Shown here one piece after another: positions 43,770 through 54,373 of a DNA stretch of 64,000 nt; position 1 is the stretch's first letter, and every line of letters starts with the position of its first letter. The notes under the pieces were generated by a model. That model was not told the origin of the DNA and ran no database searches. It worked only from the letters and a program-made list of their open reading frames with translations. This stretch comes from CAVXTF01 sp963701375 (lineage in GTDB: Bacteria; Actinomycetota; Acidimicrobiia; Acidimicrobiales; CAVXTF01). The stretch lies in NCBI GenBank assembly GCA_963701375.1, contig CAVOZT010000004.1:1364001-1428000 (forward strand), given 5' to 3'. Made by a program: the position numbers and the translations under genes.

Positions 43770-43814
43770 TTCGATCCCGATCACGAGGGCGCTCGAGCAG
43801 AGTCATCCGGACAA

Positions 43815-44783
43815 CTAGGCGAGGTCACCGAGTATGGTCCGCAGGTCGGAGGACACGTCCCCGAGATCTGCAGCCGCAGTCAGCATGTAATTGCGATAAC
43901 TCCCGATCATGGAAAGGTCTCCGGGAAAGTCTGCCGGCTGCTGAGCAAGCAGAGTCGAGATCGAGATCGCCTTGTCCGCACTCACGGCGCCGCCGAGTCT
44001 GGATGCCAGATCGCTGAATGTCGCCTGCGCTGCGCTTTCGTCAGTTCCCCGTTGAATAGCTGCGTTGATCGCGGCATTGACCTTTGGCTCCATGGAAATC
44101 AGCTGCGTCTCGATGGTGCTCTCGACACTGGCAGCCGCAGTCAGGTCGACTTGCGGTGAGACCAGCGCATACACCCAGAAATCCTTGACCATGATGCGGG
44201 CGTCCGCGATCAGTGCACCGCAATTGGGAGCTTTTGCCACCTTCGGTTCCAGACTTTTGATCCCGCCACCTGCAGTACTCGTCTGTTCGGCCCAGACGAT
44301 CTTGTTGAGCCTTGTCACGTCAGCAGCCGCGATGTCCTTCGTCCCGGAGATCCGTTTCGCGAGGTACTGAAGTTGAGTAGCGCGGGTCGAGAGCTCCTGT
44401 TCCAGCAATCGGCGCGCCGATCGCAGCGTCGCGGCTTTGCAGGCGAGGGAAGCCGAAGCGGTCCCTGACGCGTTTTCTTTCTGCCCGGCAATGAAGTCGG
44501 TATTGGTATAGCCCAACAGGGTCTGCAATCCGGTGAGCTCGTTGTCTGTCTGATTGGTATTTAGCGAGGTCTTGGCGATAGTGCTCGATGTCGTCGATGT
44601 AGGCGAAGGGTCCGTCAACGGCGACGTAGACGGCGACGTAGTTGGCGACGTAGTCGGAGACGTGACGGACGGGCCCTGTCGAGTGGTGGACGGGAGGTGG
44701 GAAGCTGCCACGTTGCTGCAGGCGCCGAGAGCCACGACGACGCCTGTCGCCGAGACGAGCATTGCGATCCTCGCCCTTCTCAC
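43815..44783 (-). CDS. Lipoprotein of unknown function with TSP-repeat linker
   Basis: A lipoprotein: the signal sequence ends in the lipobox ALGACSN near residue 20, followed by a linker of repeated Thr-Ser-Pro units. The remaining 230 residues are mostly helical (LTGLQTLLGYTNTDFIAGQ, ATLRSARRLLEQELSTRATQLQYLAK), with a long helix-rich C-terminus. I recognise no family. GTG was chosen because GGAGG lies eight bases upstream; an ATG 15 bases earlier overlaps that site. It stands alone and converges with the propeller membrane protein. Confidence 0.7.
   Translation of the reverse strand: MRRARIAMLVSATGVVVALGACSNVAASHLPSTTRQGPSVTSPTTSPTTSPSTSPLTDPSPTSTTSSTIAKTSLNTNQTDNELTGLQTLLGYTNTDFIAGQKENASGTASASLACKAATLRSARRLLEQELSTRATQLQYLAKRISGTKDIAAADVTRLNKIVWAEQTSTAGGGIKSLEPKVAKAPNCGALIADARIMVKDFWVYALVSPQVDLTAAASVESTIETQLISMEPKVNAAINAAIQRGTDESAAQATFSDLASRLGGAVSADKAISISTLLAQQPADFPGDLSMIGSYRNYMLTAAADLGDVSSDLRTILGDLA
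44620..44667. repeat. 12-bp tandem repeats encoding a Thr-Ser-Pro linker
   Basis: Three close copies of GGCGACGTAGNN and a fourth diverged one. On the minus strand they encode repeats of Ser-Pro-Thr-Thr in the lipoprotein linker. Copy-number change would keep the frame. Confidence 0.8.
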
Positions 44784-44993
44784 ACCGTATTCCTCCATCG
44801 AGCAGTAGTTCGCTATTGCCTGGTGGATGAGTCGGGCCGGTATCAACAATCCGCAAACAACTACGCCACAACTGTCGGCATTGTGAGATGCAGAACCTCT
44901 CTCAGGTTCACCCGGAATATTGCCGATGCCTGGGAGTATGCGGCGCCGGGATAACTGGGCAACGCCAAGGCACGACCCAGGACCAGCGCGGGG

Positions 44994-46175
44994 GTGCCCG
45001 TGACAGACGATCAGGCGAGGGCTGAACAAGGAGCGGTTCGAACCCTGATGCGCCTGCCGCGTCTGCGGCCCGAGCCCGACGAGTCGCCAGAAGGTGATCA
45101 CTCCCGGGTCATCCTGGAAGCGGACTGGGAGCCAAGCAATGCCAGGGGTCCCACCAGGCGGCGTACGGAGATCCTTACTTACGCGTCCGGAGTTGTCGGG
45201 ATCTTCGAGCTGTGGATCCTCGGACGGACTCACGTCGTCGCAGATCGTCCGTTGTGGCTCCTGCTGGCGGTGCTTGCCGGATCCGCCGCCGCCGGCTGGA
45301 TCGGGGACAAGGTTTACCGGTCGCATCCGTCAACCAAGTCGCTTCACTTGAGGGTCGCGTGTCAGACGGTCAGCGTGACCGCGATCATCTATCTGGTCGG
45401 GTGGGGGCCAGCTCTCGCGATCGGTTACGCGTTTCCATTGCTGAATACCAGCTACTTCGTCGGCCGACGAGGACGGTGGGCACTCGCTCTTTGGCCGGTG
45501 ATCTGCCTCGGTGTGGGCCAGCTCCTGGTTGACCTCGGCGTGGTCCCGCTTCTCCTGTCTCATCGGACCGCCAACGGGCTCGCGGTGGTGGACGTCTTTG
45601 CGATTCTCTTCGTTTGGTTCCAGATCAGTCAGCTGACGACCGGGAAAGAGGTGGCCGAGCGCGAGCTCACGTTCGCGGCGTCGCACGATCCCTTGACGGG
45701 TCTTCTCAACCGGTCGGCGCTTGCCACGAAGCTCGAAGGTCTGGTCACCGGACCTAATCGCAGTGCAAGGCCCGTCGCCGTCATGTTCTGCGACATGCTC
45801 GGGTTCAAGGACGTGAACGACCGCTTCGGGCACGATGCAGGGGACAGGGCCCTGACCGAAGTCTCGCGGCGTCTCCGAGCGACGTTCAGAGGAGACGATC
45901 TCGTTGCGCGATTTGCCGGTGACGAATTCGTCGTAGCGCTTGCGGCTCCGAGCGAGCCTGGCAGCGTCGTTTCTGCGGCCGAGCGCGTCCTTGACGCGCT
46001 CGAGGTGCCTGTTCGCCTCGGCACGGGTTCGGTTCTGCTCGGAATGAGCATCGGGATCGCATTCAGCTCGACCGGTGTCTTGGGGGCGGATCGTCTCTTG
46101 GCGGAGGCCGACCAGGCGATGTACGAAGCCAAGGCCCTTCACCGATCGTCGTGGGTCCTCCGCGAGCTCGAATGA
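44994..46175 (+). CDS. Membrane GGDEF-domain protein (diguanylate-cyclase-like)
   Basis: 393 residues. About six transmembrane segments (residues 60-215, for example LWLLLAVLAGSAAAGW and LAVVDVFAILFVWF) precede a GGDEF domain (HDPLTGLLNRSAL, FCDMLGFKDVNDRFGHDAGD). The signature is AGDEF rather than GGDEF. The downstream AMYEAKALHR motif is intact. It may make c-di-GMP, as AGDEF enzymes can be active, or act as a degenerate sensor. GTG start; a second GTG two codons later is equivalent. Confidence 0.87.
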   Translation: MPVTDDQARAEQGAVRTLMRLPRLRPEPDESPEGDHSRVILEADWEPSNARGPTRRRTEILTYASGVVGIFELWILGRTHVVADRPLWLLLAVLAGSAAAGWIGDKVYRSHPSTKSLHLRVACQTVSVTAIIYLVGWGPALAIGYAFPLLNTSYFVGRRGRWALALWPVICLGVGQLLVDLGVVPLLLSHRTANGLAVVDVFAILFVWFQISQLTTGKEVAERELTFAASHDPLTGLLNRSALATKLEGLVTGPNRSARPVAVMFCDMLGFKDVNDRFGHDAGDRALTEVSRRLRATFRGDDLVARFAGDEFVVALAAPSEPGSVVSAAERVLDALEVPVRLGTGSVLLGMSIGIAFSSTGVLGADRLLAEADQAMYEAKALHRSSWVLRELE

Positions 46176-46381
46176 GCGAGTTAGCAACCGCCGACACCTA
46201 GCTCCGAAGAACGTGGTCGAGCCCGAAACGACAGCGTTCACAGAACCGTAATGATCTGAAGGCATGAACCTGCGGGCACGGGGTAAAGACAGACCTCGTC
46301 CAAAGTGTCGCCACTCATGGGGCCGATAGCAGCCTCTTCGAACATTCAGTGGGTGGCCTGAAACAGGAGCCTTTCGGGTCT

Positions 46382-47260
46382 ATGCGCATGTCCTTTTCGC
46401 CTCGGTCGATGCGATCGTCGATTTCTCTGCTCGGGGCGTTAGTCGGTTCCGCCTCTCTGCTTGTGGTCGCTCTCAGCGGGTCCACGGCCGCCTCGGCCGC
46501 CGGAAGGCCGGGAATCCGGGCGGCGCACGCCGCAGTCGTCGCGCACGGACCGGTTGTGGTCGTGAAAGGCGCCAAGTTGAATACCAGCACTTCGACCAAC
46601 TGGTCCGGCTACAACCTCGGCTATCTCAGCACGAACACCCTCTATACGTCGATCAGCGGCACGTGGGTGGTCCCGACAGCCCGTCAGCACACGGCGGGAC
46701 AGGCAGAGCACGGTGCCACGTGGATCGGAATAGGTGGCGGCTGCCTGAACACGAGCTGCACCCAGACCGACAACACACTGATCCAAGCGGGTACGGAGCA
46801 GGACGTGTCAAAGGCCGGAAAAGCCAAATACTCCGCCTGGTACGAGTTGATCCCGGAGACGTCAACTACCGAGAAAATCACCGTCAATCCTGGTGACGTC
46901 ATTCACTGTTCGATCACCGAGACGAGCTCGGGACAATGGTCGATCGTCCTCACCGACGCCACCAACGGCCAGAGCTTCAACGTGAACACGCCGTACTCCT
47001 CGAGCGAGCTCACTGCCGAGTGGATCGTCGAGACCCCTGTGGTGGTCGGGACGGGTGGAACTGGCGTTGCCTACCTCCCCGATCTCGGTGACGTGCACTT
47101 CAGCCACGCACAGGTAAATGGTTCGAACGCCGGGCTCGTCCCTGCCGACGCGATCCAATTGGTCGATTCGAGCAGCCAGCCGATCGCCACTCCGTCAAAC
47201 CCGAACGCAAAGGGGAACGGCTTCTTCGACTGCACGTACGCGTCGACCTGCTTGAAGTGA
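46382..47260 (+). CDS. G1 family (glutamic) endopeptidase, secreted
   Basis: A signal peptide (SISLLGALVGSASLLVVALS, cleavage near AASA) and a short propeptide precede an eqolisin-type domain: STNWSGYNLG, GTWVVPTA, ATWIGIGG, LIQAGTEQ (catalytic Gln), KYSAWYELIPE and TAEWIVETPVVV (catalytic Glu). DVHFSHAQVNG closes the beta-sandwich. These peptidases work at acid pH, mostly in fungi and some acid-dwelling bacteria. The ATG 33 bases downstream of the first in-frame start was preferred; AGGAG lies 11 bases before it. Confidence 0.88.
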   Translation: MRMSFSPRSMRSSISLLGALVGSASLLVVALSGSTAASAAGRPGIRAAHAAVVAHGPVVVVKGAKLNTSTSTNWSGYNLGYLSTNTLYTSISGTWVVPTARQHTAGQAEHGATWIGIGGGCLNTSCTQTDNTLIQAGTEQDVSKAGKAKYSAWYELIPETSTTEKITVNPGDVIHCSITETSSGQWSIVLTDATNGQSFNVNTPYSSSELTAEWIVETPVVVGTGGTGVAYLPDLGDVHFSHAQVNGSNAGLVPADAIQLVDSSSQPIATPSNPNAKGNGFFDCTYASTCLK

Positions 47261-47390
47261 TCTCCTGAAGCGCTGACGGGCGGGACGAGACCGGCTATCG
47301 GCCCCGGAATCGTCGGCCTCCTGCGACCGACCGTCAAAAGTTGAGCGCGGCCCACTTCAGGTTGGAGCTCGGAGCCCCGAAGAATGGGTT

Positions 47391-47885
47391 GTGGAATCGA
47401 TACCAAATGCCGACGACGCAACCACGTGGCACAGGATCTTCGCCGCCTCGGCGTTCAACCAAGCCTGGGACCTGATCGAGAAGTCAGAGCGCTCGAGCGA
47501 GGAGGAGGCCGCCATGCTCATGGCGAGCTTTGCTTCGCGCCACCACTGGGAAGCGGTGGGTACCGACGAGAACCGTGTGGTGGGGGACTGGCAGATCGCC
47601 CACGTGGCGTCGATCCTCGGTTTCGCGTCGCTCTCGCTGTGTTTCGCCAGAGCAGCGCTCGACCGCGCCGTCGAACAGGGTTTCGAGGGCTGGCGACTTG
47701 CCTCGTGCCACGAGGGCATGGCGAGGGCACATGCGTGCTCTGGCGATCTGGCCGAGCGCGATCGGCACATCCGGGCAGCCCGCAGGCTCCTCGACAGCGT
47801 TGACGACCCCGAGGAGCGCGGCCTCGTAGAGTCCCAGCTCCAGTCGGTTCCGGGCTATACGGCCGCCCTGCAGCTGGAGGACTGA
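47391..47885 (+). CDS. Hypothetical helical-repeat protein
   Basis: 164 residues, all-helical in appearance (NQAWDLIEKSERSSEEEAAMLM, LSLCFARAALDRAVEQGFEGWRLASCHEGMARAHACSG, RDRHIRAARRLLDSV), resembling a TPR-like arrangement. Similar cytosolic proteins occur in many actinobacteria without assigned function. The GTG start lacks a strong Shine-Dalgarno. The gene stands alone ahead of the FtsX locus. Confidence 0.7.
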   Translation: MESIPNADDATTWHRIFAASAFNQAWDLIEKSERSSEEEAAMLMASFASRHHWEAVGTDENRVVGDWQIAHVASILGFASLSLCFARAALDRAVEQGFEGWRLASCHEGMARAHACSGDLAERDRHIRAARRLLDSVDDPEERGLVESQLQSVPGYTAALQLED

Positions 47886-48029
47886 GCACCTTTCGTGCTG
47901 CACCTGGCTTAGGGCACGTCCGCTGTACCGTCCAATTCGATACACGGCAGGCGACATCTCTGGTGGTGCCTGCCACACCGCGGGTTGCAAGGTGCCCACC
48001 TGTTCGGGTTAAGGGCCCCCACGTATCGT

Positions 48030-50427
48030 ATGAATATGGTTGACCAGGGCGGGCGCGGGGCCGCGTTGTTCTGGGCCAGCGTCGATGTGCGCCAACGCTG
48101 GCGCTCTCTTGCGCTCCTCGGGGTGCTCGTTGGGGTGACGGTTGGCTTCGCCATCTCGGTCTTGGTGGGAGCCCGTCAAACTGACTCGGCCGAAGCTCGG
48201 CTCCGCCAGCAGACGCACTCGTCGGACGCGGTCGTGTTCCCCAGCCAGGTTGGCCTGTTCCGGCCCAACTGGGCCGCCCTGGCCCGGCGCCCGGAAATCG
48301 CCAGCCTCGGCGTCTGGGACCTTCTCTTCGGCGCCGTAAACAACAAACCCGGTGCACTGTTGTTCGGCTCGGACGGCGGCGCGTACCTAACCCGGGTCGA
48401 CAAGCCGGTCATCGTGAGCGGGAGGGCCCTCAACCCCGCTGCAGCCGATGAGGTCTTGGTGGACGAGAACTTCACAAAGGAGGCGCCGCTGGGCAGCACG
48501 TTCACGTTTCAGCCCTATGGCCCGACCCAAACCGACACGACCGGACAGCCGGCCGGGCCGAAGGTAACGATGCACGTCGTCGGTGTGGCGCGCGAGCTCC
48601 AGGAGTTCCTTTTCGTGACCGAAGGCCAAGTTCTTGTTTCCCCGGCCTTCATTGCGACGTACGGCAATCAGATACTGCGGCTACAGAACGCGGACGTGGT
48701 ACTCCGCCACGGGGCGGCCGACATCGGGGCGCTGCGAAGTGATTCGGGTTCTCTTTTGGGCGGCGCCCCCGTCCTCGACCTACACGCCGACAGCCGGCGA
48801 ATCAATACCACTCTGGAGGTCGAGCGCGCAGCCTTACTAATGCTCGCCGCCGCGGTGGCGCTCGGAGGCGGAATCCTTGTCTCGCAGGCGCTCGGGCGAT
48901 CGGCTTCGACCATCGGAGACGATGCGCTCACTCTGCGTTCGTTCGGCATGACCCGAAGCGACTTGGGACTCGCCACGGGCCTATCCCATGTGATTACGGC
49001 GGTCGTGGCAGGAGCGTCCGCGTTCGCGGTGGCCGTTGGCCTGTCCTCGCGGTTCCCCGTTGGCCTAGGCCGGCGCGTCGACCCCAACGTCGGCACCCAC
49101 ATCGACTGGTCCGTACTCGGCTCAGGGGTCGCAATCACGATCGTTGGCGTCCTCGCGGCGGCAGTCCTTCTCGGTCGGCGCGCGAGCGACGCGACAACCG
49201 GTTTGGTGCTTTCCGGAATTCGACTCTTCTCAGTGCGTTCCGGCGGCGAGCCCCCCTCAGTGTGGGGTTGGGTGTGTCAATGGCATTCGACCCGGGCCGC
49301 GGCCGGTCACGTGTTCCGGTCGTGCCGGGGTTGCTCGGCGCAGCTGTCGCAGTGATCGGGATGACCGGAACGCTAAGCATCGACCACGACATTACGAACA
49401 CGCTCGCCCATCCGGAACTTGCCGGGGTCACGTATGACGCGAGTGTGACGCCCGACCCGAGTGCTCAGACCGGGCGCAACGTGACCCCGGTGCTGGCGAG
49501 CCGCATCAGGGCCGTCTCGGGCCCAGGGGCGGCCGAGGTTGTGATGGACCGCGACGTCATCGGCGTAGGGGGACAGGGGGCGCCCACCTTCACGCTCCGA
49601 CCGATGGGAGACGCGCGTTCGACGTCGATCTCCTTCACGGTGGTCGCCGGTCGCCCGCCCGTGCGTCTGGGGGAGGCAGCGATCGGCCCCGCCACGGCGA
49701 GGGACCTTCGCGTGCAACTCGGCGACACGGTCACCGTCGGAGACGCCAACGCGCGGGTCCGCATCGTTGGCCAGGCCCTCTTTCCCGCCGACGTGCACGC
49801 CGAATTCGACGAGGGCCTGTGGCTCTCACCCGCACAGTTCGATGCCGTAGTACCGCCGATGCCGCCCGCCGGTTCCACGACGGACGGCCGTCTGGTGGCG
49901 GTTCGATTCGCAGACGGGACGAACGTCCCTGCGGCCATCGGTCGCCTGGGGAGCCAACTAGGCCCGCTGGCCCAGGGCGTTTCCGCGCCCAGTTCTCCCG
50001 ACGAGCTGATCAATCTGCGCAACGTTCGTGTGCTCCCCGACGTCCTCGCAGGCTTCCTCGGCCTGATGGGCTTGGCCGCGCTCGGCTACGTCCTTATCAG
50101 CTCCCGCGACGTCGGCAGCGGGACTTCGCCATCCTTAGAGCCATGGGCATGAGCCGGCGCAGCGCCAGATTGATACTGAACGCACATGGCACCGCGATCG
50201 GGCTCTTCGGCATCGTCATCGGCATCCCGATCGGGCTGGTGGTCGGCCGGATCGGATGGCGATTCATCGCCGAGCATGTACCCCTCGCCTACGTCACCCC
50301 ACTTGCAGTGTGGGGAGTGCTCCTGATCGTCCCCGCCACGATCCTGCTCGCCAACACGCTCGCACTGTGGCCGGGCCGTCTGGTCGCCCGGTCCCATCTG
50401 CCTGTGCGAGAACTCCGCGCCGAGTAG
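48030..50427 (+). CDS. FtsX-like ABC permease (first of two), two frameshifts
   Basis: About 798 residues after correction. The N-terminal helix LALLGVLVGVTVGFAISVLV precedes an extracytoplasmic domain, FtsX helices (ALLMLAAAVALGGGILVSQ), a second external domain and the C-terminal core (QRDFAILRAMGMSRRSARLIL). The frame breaks at a CCCCCC run (49251-49256), where one added C gives GEPPLSVGLGVSMAFDPGRG. It breaks again near 50105 (CCC), where one added C gives SSPRRRQRDFAILRAMG. It is the first gene of the transporter and signalling locus. The ATPase is probably the one encoded at 56.6-57.3 kb on the other strand. Confidence 0.83.
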
Positions 50428-50630
50428 CCACTGCTTCAGAGGACGGGAGAGACGATCACCGGACCATGATCCCGGCACGATCGCACCGGGTCGGTGGTGC
50501 TGGTACCAACGGTCGATGCATGGAGGCTTCATTGGCGCTGACGGCTGACTCTGACAGACTCGCCTGATCAGGGAAATCGGGCAGTCGGCCCACTCCGGCT
50601 AGTCCAGGGCGGACCAGGAGCGCCGGGCAG

Positions 50631-53145
50631 ATGGCGGACGCGCAGGCATACCGGGTCGCCTTCTACAGGTTTGGGCCGACTTTTAGGCGGCGCCGGAGCG
50701 GCTACTTGGCCATCGTGTTGTTCGGCGGGCTAGCCGGCGGCCTCTCGATGGCTTCGGTCGCAGCGGCAAGGACTACACAGACGTCGTACGCGGTCTACCT
50801 CGCCAGTACCAATCCCTCGCAGCTGTCCGGAGTCACGGGAATCCTGAACCCGCGGACCGGTACCGGTACCTACGACTCGGGTCTTGTCCAGCGCATAGCC
50901 CGGCTCCCGCATGTGAGATCCGTGGTAGCGCTGGCGGGCATCGACATCGTTCCTCTCACGTCGAATGGGTCTCCTATCGGCTCGCCCGCCTTCTACCCGC
51001 CCGCCGCAGGCAACGGTTACGGGAGCCTGATCGGCCTCGGCTTCACACAAGACCGGGCGACCGCGCTGTCCGGAACCCTGCCGAACCCAGACCGTGCGGA
51101 CGAGTTCATGCTCGACACCCAGACTGCGGCCGCGCTTCACGTACACGTGGGCCAGACGGTTCCGATCGGGATCTACACCAACCGACAGACGACGGAGGCC
51201 GGGTTCGGGACCATCAGGGTCAAGCCCTTCCGTGTGATCGAAGCCAAGCTGACCGGCGTCGGCGTCCTGAGTACGTCGTCGGTCATCGCGGACCAGACCG
51301 ACCAAGGCGGCAACGGCGGCAATCTGTTCACCCCGGCTCTCACGCGGCAGCTTCTCTCCTGCTGTTCGAACTACTCAGGGGCGGGCGTGAAGGTCGACAA
51401 TCCGCGAAATGTCGTCCTCGTGAGCCAGGAGATCCAACGGGTGCTGCCGCCGGGGTTCCCGCCTTTCAGCGCCACCAACAGCTCGGAGGGTAAGGCGAGC
51501 AGGGCTCTCAGGCCAGTCTCGATCGCGCTTGCTGCGTTCGGCGGCATCGCCGGGCTGGCAGCGATTCTCATCGCGGCGCAGCTGATCTCGCGTCGCCTGC
51601 GCCGCGACGCCGAAGAGCGTGCGGTGCTGCGCGCGCTCGGAGCCAGCCCTGTCACGGTCGCGGTCGACGAGCTTGTCGGGATCATTGCCGCCGTGATCGC
51701 CGCGGCCCTCCTGGCCGTTGTCGTCGCGATCGCGTTCGTCGCCTCTCGCTCCGCTGGGGCCGGTCCGGCCCGTCTACCCGGATCTCGGCGTGTCGTTCGA
51801 CTCGACGGTCCTCGCCATCGGCACGGCGATTCTCGTTGTCGCGCTGGGCGCTTTCTCGATCGGTCTGGCGTATCGCGAGGCGCCGCACAGGCTCCGTGCG
51901 CGGCAGGTCGCCGATCAGGGAGCGCGTTCACAGGCTGCGGGCATGGTCGCATCGATCGGGCTGCCGCCGACAGCAGTTGCCGGCATGCGCTTCGCCCTCG
52001 AGCCCGGGAGCGGGCGAACCGACGTTCCCGCTCGGTCCGCCATAGTGGGCGCAGCGATGGCGGTGCTCGTATTGACGGCCACCGTCACCTTCGGAGCGAG
52101 CCTGAATGCTCTCGTGTCGCAGCCCCGCCTCTATGGGTGGAACTGGGACGCTGCCTTGGTGACCGGGGGCGACATCCCGCAGGCGCAGGTCACCACGCTG
52201 CTTCGGCACGATCGGTACGTGTCGGCGTTCTCCGGCGTATATACGCCAGACGAGCAGATCGACGGCCAGGAGGTGGCCGTCATGGGTATCCAGGTCGGCT
52301 CGCCCGTCGAGCCCGTCACCCTCAGCGGACACGGACTCGAGGCGCTGGACGAAGTGCTGCTCGGACCCGACACCCTGGCTCAGCTGCACAAGCGGGTCGG
52401 CGACCGCGTCACAGTCTCGAGCGGGGTCACCCCTGCGGTCGAGCTGCGTGTCGTCGGGACCGTCGCAATGCCTGCAATCGGTTCGACGAGCGGGGGAGCG
52501 CATCTCGAGATGGGTTCAGGCGCGCTGCTGTCGTCGACCCTCGTCCCGCCATCGCTGCGGAATCCGTTCTCCGACCCGATTCCCGGTCCAAACGTCATCC
52601 CGGTCCGGTTCGTCCCCGGGGCAAACGCCGCTGACGCGATGACCTCGCTCGACCAGATCGCCTCGGCGACAAGCAACACGGCCAATTTCGGAGTCTTGGC
52701 CGTCAGAGTGCTCAAGCCGGCCGAGATCCTGAGTTACGGGTCCCTGGGCAGTATTCCCCTGTACCTCGGTGCGTGCCTCGCCGCAGGGGCGATGGGCGCA
52801 CTCGGCCTCACCCTTGTCTCTTCGGTCAGGCGCCGCCGGCGCGATCTGGCTGTGCTTAAGACGCTTGGCTTCACTGGACGCCAGCTGGCCGCGACCGTCA
52901 TGTGGCAATCGAGCACCGCGGTGATATTGGGCTCGATCGTCGGCGTCCCGCTCGGCGTCGTCGTCGGACGCTGGCTATGGGACCTTTTCGCCCGAGACAT
53001 TCGCGCCGTCCCGTACCCGAGTGTTCCGGTCGTGTCGGTGGTGCTGATCTTTGTCGGCGCGCTGGTCCTGTCCAACGTCGTTGCGGCTTTTCCCGGCCGC
53101 CTCGCGGCGCGCACGCCCACCGGGCTGCTGCTCAGGGCCGATTGA
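50631..53145 (+). CDS. FtsX-like ABC permease (second of two), frameshifted
   Basis: About 838 residues after correction. LAIVLFGGLAGGLSMASVAAA is the first helix. A large external domain and FtsX helices (RPVSIALAAFGGIAGLAAILIAAQL, GIIAAVIAAALLAVVVAIA) follow. The frame breaks near 51734 (TT). Removing one T gives ASSPLAPLGPVRPVYPDLGVSF, and the gene continues to the end of the second core (VLKTLGFTGRQLAATV). The N-terminal start follows a 200-base gap after the first permease gene. The pair probably forms a heterodimeric FtsX transporter. Confidence 0.83.
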
Positions 53146-53182
53146 GCGATTCTCCACGATCCTGATGCCCTAGCCTTCGGCG

Positions 53183-53852
53183 GTGGCTCTGCGGGTGGTG
53201 CTTGCCGAGGATCACTATCTGATGCGGGAAGGCCTCGGGAGGATGATCAGCTCCGAGCCGGATCTGGAGCTCGTCGCGTCGTGCACCGATCACGGCTCGC
53301 TCATGCAGGCGGTGGAGGAGGAGCGGCCCGACGTCGTCGTGACCGACATCCGCATGCCTCCGACGGGAACCGACGAGGGCATCCGCGCGGCGAACGAGCT
53401 GCCGCGAGAGCCGTCCCGATCTCGGAGTCGTCGTGCTCAGCCAATACTCGGAGCCCTCATACGCCCTCGAATTCTTACAACGCGGCTCGAATGGGAGGGC
53501 ATACCTGTTGAAGGAGAGGGTCTCGGACATCGGGCAGCTCGCCGACGCAATTCGCGAGGTAGCGAGGGGCGGCTCGGTTATCGACCCTCAGGTAATAGAC
53601 GCCTTGGTCAAAGCGCGAATGAAGGCGAAGGACTCCCCGCTCAGGCTCCTAACGCCGCGAGAGACCGAGATCCTCGCCGAGATGGCTCAGGGAAAGAACA
53701 ACGCCGCCGTTGCCTCGTCACTGGTGCTCTCCGAGAGAGCAGTCGAGAAGCACATCAACTCGATCTTTTCGAAGCTGGCACTTTCGCAGGAGCCCGACGT
53801 CCACCGGAGGGTCAAGGCGGTACTCCTCTTTCTCGCCGACCGCTCCTCGTGA
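53183..53852 (+). CDS. NarL/FixJ-type response regulator, frameshifted
   Basis: A receiver domain (VVLAEDHYLMREGL, phospho-acceptor in VVVTDIRMPPTGTDEGI) and a LuxR-type HTH (LTPRETEILAEMAQGKNNAAVASSL and ERAVEKHINSIFSKL). At a CCC run near 53415-53417 the frame breaks; dropping one C restores DLGVVVLSQYSEPSYALEFL. It sits 37 bases after the second permease and faces the histidine kinase gene. It is likely phosphorylated by that kinase and may regulate the locus. Confidence 0.87.
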
Positions 53853-53980
53853 CGGGGACTCTAGGGGTAGGCGATTCCGGTCCGGTCGACAATGGGACCG
53901 TAGCGCGGTGGTGCTGCCACCACCTTGGTTTACGTGCTGGCCGGGTTGGCCTGCTCACCGGGCTTTAGGAGGATTGGGCC

Positions 53981-54373
53981 GTGCCTGACGAAAAGGTTGG
54001 CGTCCTGATCGTCGACGATCAGGCCCCGTTCCGTGCAGCAGCGAGATCCGTCGTGCGGGCAACTGCTGGGTTCTTCGTTGCTGGCGAGGCGTCCTCTGGC
54101 GAGGACGCCGTGGAAAAGGCGGCGAACCTCCTGCCTGACCTCGTCCTGATGGACATCAACATGGAGGGCATCGGGGGAATCGAAGCCACAAGGCGCATTT
54201 CCGCGGACCGACCCGGAGCTCAGGTGGTGCTCCTCTCGACATACGACGCGCAGGATCTCCCCTCTGACGCGCGCACATGCGGCGCGGTCGCGTACGTGCA
54301 TAAGGAGCACTTCGGTCCAGACGTGCTCGAAGGAGTGTGGGCGGGCGATCCCGAAAGACGCCTCGAGCGCTAG
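53981..54373 (+). CDS. Single-domain response regulator (receiver only)
   Basis: 130 residues: VLIVDDQAPFRAAARSVVR, the phospho-Asp in LVLMDINMEGIGG, the Ser/Thr switch in VVLLSTYD and the conserved Lys in YVHKEHF. There is no output domain, so it may act as a phosphate sink or by protein contact. GTG start with AGGAGG upstream. Its TAG shares the palindrome CTAG with the stop of the convergent kinase gene (4-base overlap). Confidence 0.88.
   Translation: MPDEKVGVLIVDDQAPFRAAARSVVRATAGFFVAGEASSGEDAVEKAANLLPDLVLMDINMEGIGGIEATRRISADRPGAQVVLLSTYDAQDLPSDARTCGAVAYVHKEHFGPDVLEGVWAGDPERRLER

Noticed and set aside
47946..47974. A hairpin with 7-bp arms GGCAGGC/GCCTGCC between two genes, considered as a terminator
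   Set aside because: The 15-base loop is long and no T-run follows, so there is no good support for intrinsic termination.
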